From assembly GCA_021397835.1 (NCBI GenBank), contig JAJFZO010000344.1, forward strand, positions 1,116,001 through 1,180,000: 64,000 nt of DNA, in the 5' to 3' direction. Position numbers and translations under genes: made by a program. The first letter of the stretch is position 1. Every line of letters begins with the position of its first letter. The notes below the pieces were generated by a model that was given only the letters and a program-made list of their open reading frames with translations, searched no databases and was not told the origin of the DNA. Origin of the DNA: Moringa oleifera. Lineage: Eukaryota > Streptophyta > Magnoliopsida > Brassicales > Moringaceae. Shown in pieces: positions 50,901-63,858 of this stretch.

Positions 50901-53900
50901 TTCATGATCCAATGAATTCCCACAAATCGGATGACACTAAGCAAACTAGAATTGAAAGATTGATCTAGGTAGTGACAGGTTCTAATTGAAAGGAACTGTG
51001 AGTATGCTAAAATGACATATGCGCAAGCCTTTATTAATTTTTCACATGGATTACTTTTTATTATTTTTCGTTCCATAGGCATACATTACAGTCTAATCTG
51101 CTTTATGATTATAAGGGACCAAAAATAAGTCTTTTGATCCTTCTTGAGCCTACTCCCATCTTTCAAATTAAGCTTCTAATTTAGTTGGTGTAGACATTGA
51201 AGGATCAACTCACACTAGATAAGAAAGGCTTTCGATTAAAGTACTCAAATTTGTTTCGAAGTTAGTTTAGGAATCTTTTTTGGTTTGGTTGGTGTTCCAA
51301 CATCTCGAATTAAGGTGGCTTTAAACTTAGGTTTACCTACCTTTCTAGTTATAGAAAGAGGAGAAGGACTTCGAAGCCTTAATTCAAGCTAGAAATAACG
51401 CTAAAAAACTAGTGATATTGATAATAATAAGTGGTGGCAATAAAAAGGCATTTTTTTAAGCCTAAGGGGCAGAGAGCGAGGTAGGATAAAGTGAAAAAGA
51501 ATCATATTTGAATAAGGGCAAGCTGAGGAAGCCTTACATATTCTTTCTTTTTCATGAGTGGTGGGCAAGGAAGAAAACCATTCATTATGTCTTTAAGAAC
51601 CAAAGATAAATAGCCGTTTAAAGACCTTTCAAAGATCACTTTTATAAAGGGCATGTATCACACTTAATAGAACCATACTTTACTGTGTCAATATGAGAGA
51701 GAAATTGGGAGGAGGCCTTGTTATATATTTGGAGATTGAATCATCGTGCCCTTTAGGTCCTTCTAAATGCCATGATGTAAGGTTTCATGAGTAGTGAAAG
51801 ACTGAGCTCACTTGTGCTCTCCTACTTCACAATAACCCAAGTTGGGAAACTTTAAAGCCATAACATATGGATTGATAAACTCAAATCAAAACACCAAACT
51901 GGGGAGGCTTCCAAAGTTGAGGCTTGATCCTGTATAATTGACTTGTTTCATACCAATTAGTATCTGACTTACTTAATGCACTAACAAGTATTCGCATCGT
52001 TGCCTTAGCTTCGTGTTAAGGGCACTAGGAAAAAAACAATTACTCTATTAACGTAATATTCATTCATAGTGTTGTCATTCCATTATTAGGCTTAAACCAA
52101 TGTGTTTGAAAAAATAACTCCTCCCTATGAAACTAGGGATCTACCTCCTAATGACATTCTCGTGAAGAGAAAACAAAATTCTCTTGAAATGGGAAGAAAA
52201 ACCAATGGATTGTAGTAGTTTCATAAGGCAATAACCCTTATTTGAAGGGGTGCACCTAAGAAAGGAAGTAGCCTATATTTTTTCTTTTTAAATTGCACAT
52301 AGCAACAATAGACTTCGCCTCTTTTAAGAAGAAAAATAAGAAAAGGATCGAAAGGATCAATTACCAAGCAAAGGGAAAAAAGCATTACCAGTGTTGTAAG
52401 GAAAACACCCAGGATGCCATGGAAAATTAAAAACTGTTAGATAAGAATGTTCATTGAATTGCTTTTAGTAAATCTAACTAGCTAAGCTACCTAAATAACC
52501 TTTCTAACTAAGAAAAGTCAGTTTTATTGATTCCCAATTTCAAAACTAAGTGTGAGAAGTCACAAGCTGATGAGTTACATATGAAGTTAAAAAAAAAACC
52601 CAATTAAGAAATGAAAGTTATAGCTATCAAGCTAAAATTGAAACTAGCTAAAAATGTAAGGAAAGGTCCCAACTGCCAACCACACTTTGCTATATTGCAA
52701 AATCAAGAAATGAAGTGAGGGAAGGGCTTTCACATGCGGAGTAGTGATAGACTGTTAGTCTTTTGTTTTTCTAGGATTGTATATGGATATGTTCAGAGAG
52801 CCAACTACCCATCTGATAGCCACTCAAAACATTTAATGACACGATAACGGCAAGTTAAGTGCCATGAAGTGTGGTTATTTTCATATATTTCTCCTAGAGT
52901 TACTACTTCTTTTGTTTTTTGGTTTTGAGTTCCCTCTTCATTTAAAGGTTAGGAAAGAGCATTCCACTACTTCAGTAAGGGCTTGCTTGTGCTAGGAAAT
53001 GCATATGCAGTGAGCTTCTCATATGGGCTCTAGATTGCATTCAAAGGCCTATCCTAACCACTCATATGAGGTGCCCCTTACCAAGATACTGTAGTTTGGT
53101 CTCTAATACCATTCTTAGAATTAACCTGCCTATTAGCAATGTATGCTCAATTATTATTGTATACTTATATGATAAGTCAAGTGTGCTAAAAGAGACCTTA
53201 TAGCTCACAAAGTAAAGTCAATCGGGCATTCGTATTGTTGATAAGGTCCAATTCCTTTTCTTTTCCCTGGATGTAATTTAAGGGATTCGAGATAAACAGG
53301 TGCTATAGCCCTAATTCATTAACATTATGCCCTTTAAATTTGGAAAGACTATAAGTCATCATTTAACGAGAAAGTATAAAAAACCTTCACAACATGTTAC
53401 TATGCGCTTGTTGGGTTGTAGTTATCAATGTATTCCTTAAGATTGTAAGTCCTTTCATACACGGACTTTAGGTCATTTACCTAGCTTATGTTTTCACTCT
53501 CACTTCTGTACTCTGTTTCCTAACTCTTTCAATATCCTTCTTTCATCTTTGCCATCTCCCTAGCCAAATTGATTTATACACCATCCATCCTATGCTTGGT
53601 TGATAAGAATTATAAGTTTGATAATCAAAGGTTGAAATATCTCTATTGTTCTCAGCAAGCCACGTCACGCTTAAAGCAAATGCCAAATCTTGAAGCTTGG
53701 ATGTGTGAGAACTAGAGCTTCAAAAGAAGCCATAGCGAAGGTTGGTAATATGGTTAGAGGTCCACTTTGTTATAACATTCTACGTCTTCTAACAGAAACA
53801 AAAGATGTTAAATTATCTTAACACCTTTTCTTCAGTTATTCTTACGAATGTATCGCCTTATTTTGATTAATTTCTAGCATACATTTCTTTTCCTACTAAG

Positions 53901-54116
53901 GAAGCTCTTTAGCATGCTGTTGATTAGCTACATCTTTCATTTAGTTATGCGAACAACACCCTCGCGAAGCAAATTTGGTTCCATCCTATACCTCTTATCA
54001 AATAAATTTCAATATAAATGGTTGTCCTATTAGTTCTGATGATTTATTTTATTCAAAGCGAAGCGAGCAGTGTTATTATCCCTTTCCTTCTCTTAGCGCT
54101 CATTAAAATTGCATGC

Positions 54117-54290
54117 AGGTCATTGAGATTGGGAACATCATATTAAAATGACTTGATCTATGAATGCAACCCTTGGCTTACCCAATATTGGCTAGGGAAT
54201 GGACCAATTCCTTCATTAAATGCATATTGATTGAGAATTCCTTAAGGAGATTAGGTCACGAATCTTCTTTCAGGTCCAAAAGGGAACTCT
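54117..54290. other. Length difference: copy 2 about 145 bp longer
   Basis: Both copies share GCATGC (6118-6123; 54111-54116) and then TTAATTAGGTCC or TTAGTTAGGTCC. Between these points copy 1 has about 30 bases and copy 2 about 175. The shared words CTTCATT and AATGCA inside suggest deletions in copy 1 rather than a single insertion in copy 2. Confidence 0.65.
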
Positions 54291-54571
54291 TAGTTAGGTC
54301 CGTCAGCGACTTGGATTGATGTTTATCAATAATAAGAAGCTTAGGATTCATACCATGTATGTGGCACAAAATTAGTTTTATCAATGCGATTCAACATATC
54401 ACAACAAAGTTTAGTCTTTGGAATCAAACAACAAATCATGATACGAGAGGGGCACTCTAACGTGCCATTTTGGTAACACTCATGGGATCTAGCCGACAAA
54501 GGTGTAATTGTGAAGTCACTCAGGCAACTCTTTGGAAAATGATCGAAGTGAGGTGAAGGGAAAAGTGTTAT

Positions 54572-54793
54572 TTACAAGTAAACCCAATAAAGCCATAAGG
54601 CAGAGAGTCTTTCAATGAAGTCTGCGCCTCCTCGGAAAAAGAGATAATAGACATTGCCAAAGTTTCCCAATGAGGGGTCAATAACAATTAAAGAAAAAGC
54701 TTCACCAGCTACTTTATCCATAAGAATATCATAAAGGTTCTCTCTGGTCTTAATAGCTTTAGAGCGTAAGTCAAACTGATGATAGGCGAGCAA
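54572..54793 (-). pseudogene. Small unrecognised reading frame conserved in both copies (copy 2)
   Basis: This is the counterpart of 6441-6656: 73 codons, opening with LAYHQFDLRSKA and continuing through KTRENLYDILMDKVAGEAFS and GNFGNVYYLF to LSALWLYWVYL. The copy 1 start ATG is TTG here. It is three codons shorter after RSKA and three codons longer before GNVYY, and stays open throughout. Function unknown. Confidence 0.3.
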
Positions 54794-55153
54794 TCACATG
54801 CACATGGTTTAGCGGTTTGCTATGCTTTGTGACCTTGTTCTTCTTCCGAACCCAATGCTTCATTTGCTTCTCTAGCTTATTATGACTTCTTTGACACTAT
54901 TGTGTGAAACATTTATTTGGTCTCCCACTACTATTTATGCTAGCTTGAAAGGTATTGCTACTCTCTAATTTCTTATTAAACCTCATTGACTTCGTAGGCA
55001 TCCCTATTTGGATTTTTTTTCAGTGTCCATCCAATCTACTTCTTTAAGTTATGGGGTTGGATAAAATAACTATGCACTACTGTGCTTAGTGCTAAAGTGA
55101 GTTTAACCACCCCAAGTGGCTGATTCTTCCTTGCTTTACTTAGTCGACAAACT

Positions 55154-55202
55154 AAAAAGCAGCACTCAAATACTCATGCTAGTGCCCAATTCCAATCCTT
55201 AC
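55154..55202. other. 49-bp filler at a 2-kb deletion junction
   Basis: These bases replace 7018-9060 of copy 1 and match neither side of it that I can see. Unrelated short filler at a deletion joint is typical of end-joining repair in plants. Confidence 0.55.
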
Positions 55203-56201
55203 TAGATCGAGGCGGGCATAGATCAAAGAAGGAAAAAAAAAGGAACTATACTAACTCAGTCTTGTCATCTAGAGAGGTCTAGTCCTAGCCCTCCCCTCTT
55301 TGTGAGTTCAAGGAAGTTCCTTCTATAGATAGGAGCATGACATCTATAGTTACTTTCCCTCATCTCTTCTCTTTCTCTTATCATACTCTCTTTTCTTACT
55401 TTAGTCTTATCTTTAGGTGAATCTAACTATTTATGAAAAAAAACCCTAGATAATATGTGTCACTTGTGTGATAGATATAAAATCGAGTAGATATATCGAA
55501 AATGAGAGGTCATGTAAACTAGTTAGTCATTGATTGAATTGACACTTTCTTTTCTTCTAAAGAAATTGATTCAATTTATCCATTAAGCTTCTAGTTAGTC
55601 ATTCCCCTAAAATTGTAATTTAATTAGTTAAAGCACTACATATAAGAATATATCAAAATAAGATGAATCTAACATCCTCTTGATGGACTAAGTCAGCAAG
55701 CAAGAACAAGTATAGAGAAGGATTTCAGTACTTGAACATTATTTCTCGTTTTGTTTATAATAGAAAGAAAGAAAAAATCTATTAAATAAAGGTGGGAAAG
55801 AATTTCGCATTATTCTAAAGGGCGAGTCATGCCTCTTCTTTTGGATATTTTCAAAAGTGAATGATCCTCAAAGACTACCTTAATCATACAAAGAAGCCTG
55901 TTTTAGCCAAATAAAAAAAATCGAAGGCTTTCAAGAAGGAAAAGGCTAGGCTCCCAATGGTGAGAAGTCTTCGAGTAGGATCTCGATGATTTTATGTCAA
56001 ATTCATTCGCAGTGTGATTTGAGTTATTAATGCTCTCATCTCATCATGTAAAGCTAGTTCTATTTTAGGGTGTTAAGTTCATGATAGCGAAGGGAAGTGG
56101 AACTCAATCATATTTAGATATTTTATCTTATATCTCATCATAGTTCTTCTATCATATTCTTAAGAGGCTAAAACTTATGGCCTAAGTTACAATCATGCTA
56201 C

Positions 56202-56244
56202 AAAAGGTATATACTTAATACACAGAAGTCAAACTATCTTTTTG
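56202..56244 (+). pseudogene. rrn18: Eroded copy of the rrn18-like remnant
   Basis: This is the counterpart of 10068-10110. It reads TATACTTAATACACAGAAGT where copy 1 has the perfect conserved run, so at least five changes have accumulated. It could not be recognised as rRNA without copy 1. Confidence 0.4.
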
Positions 56245-56463
56245 ATCACTCTAGTTACCTGGCTATGGCCTAATCTAATCATACAGAAACTAATAGTGGC
56301 TTTCTAGCTCAGAATAAAACCTAAAAAAGCTCTCTAATCACGTATACTAAGTGTCTTCTTCTTTCTCTTATAGCTAATTGAAGAAAGATATATAGAACTT
56401 TTATTTACATACGGCATAATTGAAGCTCTTTGATTAGGTCTTTTTCATGTTATAAATAAATAA

Positions 56464-56480
56464 ATATATATATATATATA
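56464..56480. repeat. Short AT microsatellite
   Basis: A run of eight to nine AT dinucleotides. The copy 1 position (about 10,331) has only a short interrupted version, so the run grew after the duplication or shrank in copy 1. Confidence 0.9.
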
Positions 56481-56702
56481 GCCCAAAGCATCCGTTGTCA
56501 GAAATCATAAATAGGGCCAATGCAAGAGGACATCCTTGCCGAACGGACCGAGAAATTGGAAAGAACGGTAGTGCAGCTCCTAAAAATGTCTTAGAATGGT
56601 GATGTAAGCATTCGGTTGAGACCATTCTTTTTTGAGGGGTTAGAAGTAAGCTAGTAAAGTTAGCAAGCCAGTAAGTCTAGGTTATAAGCCCCTACTAACT
56701 TC

Positions 56703-56912
56703 TTGTTTGCTAGGATAAATACAGTAAACCTCGTACCCTATAAGCCTACTTTGTATCTATTTTGTACCCTGGCTGTAAGTAAGCTAAGTGATGATCAACT
56801 CTTTAATCCTTATTCTAGTGCTATAGTCTTTTTTCCATCTAGAGCTAGAGATTGCAAGTTGGAAGTGCAAGATGTTGAAAAGGCTATCAGTCTATCCCTA
56901 CCAGCAACTTAA
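56703..56912 (+). other. Unrecognised 69-codon open stretch, tail shared with copy 1
   Basis: The last 26 codons (PSRARDCKLEVQDVEKAISL and LPAT) match 10694-10771 of copy 1. The first part is open only here. No family recognised; probably a chance frame in decayed DNA, with a tail that may derive from a former mitochondrial ORF. Confidence 0.2.
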
Positions 56913-59900
56913 TAGAAATCCGTCAGTACTGTCAATAATGCTCAGTTTCAGCTCATGTTGGCATGCCCACAGCACTTGTTAGAAAAGTTGTCTCACTTTT
57001 TATTCCCGATCGATGCTTGCTCAATTGAGATTGGAAAAAAAAGGATTAATATTAAGAAGGATTGGATTCATATCAAAGGTAAGGGTAAGCCCCACTCTAA
57101 AGCACTCAACTGCATCCTAACCTTCATATAAGCTCTTGCTTGTGACCCAGAGCATTGACTTTGACTCTAACACATGGATTACTTTAGATATTTCCCAGAT
57201 GTACTAAAGTGATTCAGCTTCCACTCGATGAACGAATCCAACCGGACCTGAAACCATTCATTCACGTTCGTTCACCTTCTTTAGAAGTTACGGGGGTTTT
57301 TAGAGGCAAACTAAGACATTGAAAGGTCTCATTCTCTTATTGATCTAATCTAGGGAAACACCAATCTTTTCTCTACCCTTTCATTTATCAAATAAAACAA
57401 ATATAGGTTTTAATTCCTCCACATCCAAGTGTTTGTGATGCTTTCACTAAAGATGGTCAACTTATGCATTTGGCCTTCACCTTACAAATGTTGGCTAACC
57501 CAATCCCATCAGGCACTGTTCTTCTTTTGCTCTTCTGTAGGCTAGCTTTCACCCTTACCTGATATCCGAGCAAGCTAGTATTCTTTGATTCAACCAGCAA
57601 GGCATCTCTAACCTTTATAGGGAAGAACAAGCAAGCAATCCAGTGCCATCGATCGAGAAAAGGGAATTACCTACTGACTAGGACCTCACTTTTCTTTGAT
57701 AACAACTTATTTGGTATATAGGCAACACCAACCAAAACTCCAGATGTTGGATTTGATCAATAGGCAATGAGGGACCCACTGAAAGAAGCTTCACTTCTCT
57801 TCAAACCCTAACCTCAACGAGTGGAGACTCTGGTTTCGCTACACTTGAATGGTAGCTTGTTAATGCAAAGCTTTTTATCTGCATTTCTCAGACCAATCCT
57901 TTATTCTGCTAACCAATTAGGTTGGTTCATCAAGTGCGAAGGCATCTCTTTCTCCTAGGTCCTATCTCAAACATTCCTAGAGAGGCAAGTTAGCCACCTC
58001 CACCATATCAAAGCTCTCTCTTATTCTCCCAACCTGGTGATCAATAATTTTTTTATCTCTCCATTCTGCGCACGGCCTAATGAATGCAAGCTAGTAAGCT
58101 AAGAAGCCCCTGACGGTACAAAAATAGACTGAATCTAACCAAATCACCTTGTTAGCCAAGCTAGGGCATGGGAAATTGATCCTATCGTTTCTCATCCTTA
58201 TTCATGATGAAAGTGGGAGAGGTGAAGCGAAGGTTGAGGAAGTTGCTTTTACAATGTGTGAAAGTATGGACCCAAGCAAATATGCTATTTTGTTTGTCCA
58301 ATCCTAAACTCTACGTATTCATGATTAATGAGAATGTAAAGGGAATAGTCTTGAATGACGCATGAAAGGATGCCCTTTCACTCAACGAACTACTTGTACT
58401 AATCTATCTCAAAAACATCCAATCGATCCAATGTGTGGTAATGACCTGCCACAGTAGGCAAGCAGAAGGTCTTGTACATGCAACTGACTGAAAGGCTATC
58501 CTTAACGTACAACTCAGCTCACGAAGAAGAAAAAAAGAATTTATTTCCTTATAGGATTAGAATTGACTTTTTATTCGTGCTTTAGAGGTCAGTCACGGTT
58601 CTATAATTATAATGGTATGTTCCTTAGATGTAATTTCCTAATCATTCTACCATTCTTGACTTTAAGAATATTCTTTATTAAACCTCTAGAAAGCTACCTG
58701 TTAGCATTGTCTTCAACTCCAGTGGATGCCAAAAAAATCGATCGAAAAAGCTGATGTTAGCATAAAGCATTCCCTAAAAAGAAAATAAGGAAAACAAAAA
58801 GGCCAACAACTCAAGCAATCTATCATTCTCTGTGTTGAAGAAACATAGGAAGTAGAGGTGCAGTTCAAATGCATCAGGTAGCAAGAATTCCAAATCAGGG
58901 ATTGGAGGCATAGCTTTATCTTTCTTTTAAGATTAAGCAACCTTCCTTATTCATACTCCATACAAGCAGTAGGATTGGACTAAAAAGGTATGAAAGGCCA
59001 AGTATACTGCTTAGTTTTGTAGCTCCATTTCCAAATTGTCCATATCATTGAAAACTTGTGATCTCAGTCAAGTCAACTACTTTTCTTTCATAACTAGTCA
59101 GGTGAGAAGTAGTACAAAGATCTTAGTTAGAATCAGAGAATTTCTCACTTGGCACTGACACTTTATCTTTTGGATGAGATTCAACCTTAGAACTTGGTAT
59201 GCAGAGGTTAAGCTTTTCTTAGGTTTCTTCTTACATGCAGAGTTAGTTAAAGCAGCGCAACTCCTAAGTACCATTTATCTCTAAGCTTATCTCCCACCTC
59301 CCATTATGCTTTTGATTCCATCTCTTAATCAACGGGCGATTTCTAAATGCTTTAGCCTAAGAGCGCTATGGACTAACTTCCTTGCACGCATAGTTAGTTA
59401 TAAAAGGTACAGACAGTCCGATCTAGCCAGTGAGCAGAAGCATTAATCATAAAAAAAAAGCTGATTAGTTAAGCTCTTTGGTGATGTCTCTCTCACCTAT
59501 GCTTGTCGCTTTTTCACCACGGTTGGCTGACTTTAACATTCTAGTATACTCTTCCGCCTTTACTTGATGTGATGATTTAGAATCCTGTAAAGAAATAAGG
59601 TCAGGCAAATTAACCATTAAAAGTCATTGGTTAATCGAGCAATTCAAGTAGTATCTAAGAAGAAGAATGGGTCATCATCATTTCTTGGCATCCCTGTGGG
59701 ATCGAATTGGATTAGAGAGGCTACTGTTGGTTCTGGTGATGGAGCCAATAAAGTTGAGATTGAATTTCTCACAAGGCAGTTAGTTTTTACCATCTTTTAA
59801 CTCATTCGACATCCTTTTCATTTCATATCTTCCTATCCATTAAAGAAGAGGAAGAGACCTTTATTAGCCCTACCCATTTTTGTTGTCTGTTAGACACTAA

Positions 59901-60204
59901 AAAAATAATAAAAAAATAGTAGAAAAGGCAAGTTTGAACTGATCAAGCTTAATCAAATTCAATTGACTGAGACTAGTGACAGAGGACTTGTTACTCCTAA
60001 AAACTGAAGGATTCTTGAGTTTCAGTGAGTTATAGGTCGGGCTTACCATGTCTAATAGGAGACTAGCCTAGCCAAGCCAATAGTTAGAGCTTACCACGAG
60101 AGAACCAACCTCACTAAGAAAGACCCAGGGTGGGGCTCATTGAAGAAACTCGATGGTTGCATTCTTCTCTTTCCATATCATGGGTTGTAGGCTCGTCTTA
60201 CAGA

Positions 60205-60211
60205 AATTGTG
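60205..60211. other. Junction of a 10.46-kb deletion with 7-bp microhomology
   Basis: The word AATTGTG occurs at 15344-15350 and at 25803-25809 in unit 1 and once here in unit 2. Left of it, unit 2 follows the left arm; right of it, it follows the MULE. This is the form left by microhomology-mediated or single-strand-annealing repair, removing the equivalent of 10,459 bases. Confidence 0.85.
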
Positions 60212-61202
60212 CTTTCCAAATCTTAGCTTTCTCATACCTATAATAGAACCAACATTGCATCATATCTCTAATGAATTCCAATAGAGCCATGATGGGTAAC
60301 TCATGGGCAAATCGAAGACATGAATTCAAGCTTTCAGCAATATTAGTGGTCATGAATTGATATCATCTTCGAGGGTAATACACATATGACCATTTCTTTA
60401 GATCTTCCTTCATGATATATTCAAATTCTTGAGGGTGATTAGCTTGCAATTCAATCATCAATTGACTAAATTTAAACTCTCGATATGCCCTTGCTACACT
60501 ATAGAATATCTTGGACATTTCTTCTTTTTTGAATTTATTCTTTATATTTTGGGCCATATGTTAAGAACATAACCTATGACAAGAATCAGAGAAGACCTTT
60601 ACAATGGCCTTTGAAATACTAGCATGATGATCCGATATAATAACCAAGTCATCACCATGACTAATAACCTCCTTCAGTTGCTCCAAAAACCACTCCCAAG
60701 CCTCATAGTTTTCCGAGCCATTGTAACCAAAAGCTAATGGGTATATCTATTCATTTCCATCCTTGCATACCATTATAAACACAACAACGTGGAATCTTCC
60801 TTTCAAGTGAGTGGCATTGATAGCAATAATTGGTCTAATCACTGAATAAAATCCCCTTAATGATTGTCTGAGAGCTACAAAAAAAAAAAAAACAATACTT
60901 AAATCGATTAATCTTATCTTCAATGCATATGTGATCCTTAGTTCTTAGACTAGCTATTTGCAACATGTGACAATATGATCGTAATTGTTGGTATGACTCA
61001 ACTAGGTCACCATAAGTAAGACACAATGCATATTCTTTCGCCCTCTAAGTTTTGCTATATAAAATTTGTATGCCATATAATTCTTTCATCTCACCAATGA
61101 TATCTTTTATCTTAATAATTCTAGCATTAGTGGATAACTGCTGAGCAATAATTTCACCAATAATTGTAAAACTTGCTTGTCGATGTTGTCGATACAACTC
61201 CT

Positions 61203-61263
61203 AGAGAAGGAGTAGGAGCTAGTTTTAATTGAAGTAGGGCGGAATCGAAGCGAAGAAATTCTG
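61203..61263. other. About 60-bp insertion in MULE copy 2
   Basis: Copy 1 reads CAACTCCTCGATTATG (26785-26800), while copy 2 has about 60 extra bases after CAACTCCT. The insert keeps several CpG dinucleotides (GGCGGAATCGAAGCGAAG), whereas the surrounding DNA has lost most of its own. That suggests a recent arrival, possibly another organelle-derived filler. It keeps a reading frame open by chance. The source is not identifiable by eye. Confidence 0.75.
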
Positions 61264-63597
61264 AATTATGCAAGTGTGTGTGAAAATCACAATGTCTAAT
61301 TTGAAAGAATTGTCCTTGTGCAACTTTCACAGCACAGACCTTCCATGCATAATTTTCTTCTTTACAAACAATCTTAAATATTAATTTGTTAGATCTAGTG
61401 ACTCTAAATTCAAAGTTCTCAATTAATACATACATACCTAAAAATTGCTTCAACTCTTTCTTATTTAGGAAAAATTGAACTCTAGTAAAGGTGTCAATCA
61501 AAGTCACTAATTTCATAGTAAGAGCTGAAATAATACTGTATAATTCAGCACCCAATACATTATACCTCTTATTAATACCATCACTTATGTTGTTGTGTGC
61601 TTCAGCGCATGTAGGTGGCACATAAGGTAGGATTAAACGCGGTACAAAAGGCAAGTTCTCATCATCAAGCTCAACTTCTATAATAAGTTTAAATTACTTT
61701 CCTTCGATAGGTTGACTGGGCTCAATTTTTGGCATTGGATACTCACACCCAACATCATAGTCTATCGACTCATCCAAATCGATCTCATTAGTATTCTAAG
61801 TGTTAGGAGTAGTCTTATTATAGAATAATGGTTTTGTGCCCAAATTTTTACCTTAAACAATTGGATGGGTCCCCACATTAGGGATTGCATTAGTAACCTC
61901 ATTCCTCCTAATATAAAAATTAAACTGATTGATTCGTTTTGAATTTATACGTTCACATACACCATGTGTGCTCTTAACATCATGTCGCTCCACCAAATCC
62001 ACAATTACACAAGGTACTATGTTATCATCATGCAACATGAACTCAATATCGTTATCATTCACTAACTTAATTTTCATGGTAGTTTTCTTGGGTCTCACTA
62101 TGGTGTGCAGTATAATATCATAATTAGAGAAATCAATATCAATGCAAGATTTAACTAAACTTAATAACTGTGCTTGTGTCAAACCCTTTTAAACAACATA
62201 ACCTCGAGTTTTGATAGTCCTAACAATATGCTCAAAACTTCTTCTTGACTCAGACCACTCACTATTCCAAGTTACAATAATACATTTTTTGCCATGACAT
62301 TGAAAACATTTCAAAAAAGAAGCGATAGTTTTAGAAAAAAGAACAGAACTGAAGTTTAGTAAATAAATAATGATTTAGATAAATAAGTAATTATATTATC
62401 TTATGTATCGATTTCATTAAAGGAATATCAATTTGTGAATAAAGTCATGATAGTTCATAAGATAATACGAATTTCGTGGCTAAGTCACAATTTAATCAAA
62501 CATAGCACGGTTTCTTGTTCATGTTACGATATGTATAATACATCACAATTATTCTTTTAAAACACATAAAATATTTGCATTGCTAAGATACATTATCTTT
62601 TAAATACATACCTATTAGTCTCTTGACCCACCTGAACACTTTTTGTTCTTGCAGAACAATATGTTACTAAAACCACGAACTTAGTTGTCTAGATCTTAGA
62701 TATAACATGAAGAGAACTAGCCAAAATCAATTGATCACTACTTTTTATTCCTTTGTTAGCCTTTGTTCAGGTAGCTCTTAGATACAAACATGAAGAAAAA
62801 ATTCGAAAAAATAGCTTGAAGACAAAGAGAGAGAGCTTGATGACAAAGAGAGCTTAAAGAAGCAAGAATATTAATGTTATATGCATCAATTTTCTCATTT
62901 TTTGAATTTATTTACTTTTCAAGGAAATTATTATCTTTAGTATGGGTATTTTAGTCTTCACAATACGTTTAAGTGTGAAAAACATAAAAGTTAGTAAAGA
63001 TGGTTTGTTTCAAAAAAAAGGGACACGGGATGTCAATTTTGATAATTTCTTCTATTTCTTAATTTATAATTTATGAGTTGGACTAGGCCCGTATGTCTTT
63101 GTTTATGTGTGGTTTTTGAGCTGGTAGCTAGCAACTACCAAGAGGGACTGTTGTCTGATCATTTCCATGATTTCATTGGACCCACATTTCTTTCAGACTT
63201 TGAATCTGGACAAATCTAGCAGGCCTTCCTAACATGTGTCGTTTGATGACTCAGTGCATGAATGTCACAAGTCCATTGGCATAGGCTTAGGCCTATTTCC
63301 TAAGTGAGCAATCTTTAGCAAGCTTGAAGATTTAGTTAAGGGGAGTAAAGGCACTGCAAGCCCATGTTACATGGGTCATGCATACTTCGTTGGAATCAAG
63401 CCCTTTTTAAGAGGGCCATAACCATATGCATAAGGCCTTTTTTTATTATTCTTTTATTTATAACAATATGAAGAGAACACATCAGCCTTGGTCTTGGAAT
63501 GCCATGCTAACACCATGCTTAGCAAACCATGCAAGGACCAATTCTAAAACATAATGCCATGGGTGCAGTCACGACATACCAAAACAAAGAAAAGACA

Positions 63598-63671
63598 TTA
63601 AGCGATAAGAATCGAACCTATGGCCTTCTATACCTAAAACAAATGTGCTCATCAAACTGCGCTACACCTTG
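63598..63671 (-). pseudogene. trnP: Decayed mitochondrial tRNA-Pro copy 2
   Basis: The reverse strand starts CAAGGTGTAGCGCAGTTTGA and has the full 74-base length, unlike copy 1. The anticodon loop reads TTTAGGT, so the UGG anticodon has become UAG through one G-to-A change. Other changes affect the D arm (GATGAGCACA for GGTCAGCGCA). Not functional as tRNA-Pro. Confidence 0.87.
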
Positions 63672-63858
63672 TCTCACCCCTTGAAGCATATAAATCCACT
63701 CAATCTATGAATACTCGAACCAAACTTGCCTATCCTATTGGGCATAAGGGGCGAGAACCAATCTACCTCTTGCACTATGTGGCTTTTTGCCTTTTTCTCT
63801 TCACTTGAATATAAAAACCATGCTCACACTCGGCTATATGTCCTTTAGACTCTTCGCA

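Larger units (their letters stand above)
48066..60211. repeat. Left arm of the tandem duplication, copy 2
   Basis: This is the second copy of 1-15350, shortened to 12.1 kb by a 2.0-kb gap (55154-55202), a gap of about 1.2 kb near 58,700 and smaller ones. It is longer than copy 1 by about 145 bases near 54.1-54.3 kb. It ends inside the run AATTGTG at 60205-60211, where it is joined to the MULE arm. Apart from the items listed separately I see no gene in it. Confidence 0.85.
60205..62285 (-). pseudogene. Dead, 3'-truncated MULE transposase, copy 2
   Basis: This is the second copy of the transposase relic. From the N-terminal side it has TQAQLLSLVKSCIDIDFSNY and DNIVPCVIVDL (61853-62182), then a long open stretch (61154-61654) covering the Mutator DNA-binding domain with FFLNKKELKQFLGMYVLIEN, FEFRVTRSNKL, YAWKVCAVKVAQGQFFQIRH. 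MCLTYGDLVESYQQL follows at about 61.0 kb, then DLVIISDHHAS at about 60.65 kb and MAQNIKNKFKKEE with FEYIMKEDLKKW at 60.36-60.56 kb. The part coding for the C-terminus was removed by the deletion at 60205. A 60-bp foreign insert sits at 61203-61263. Confidence 0.9.
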
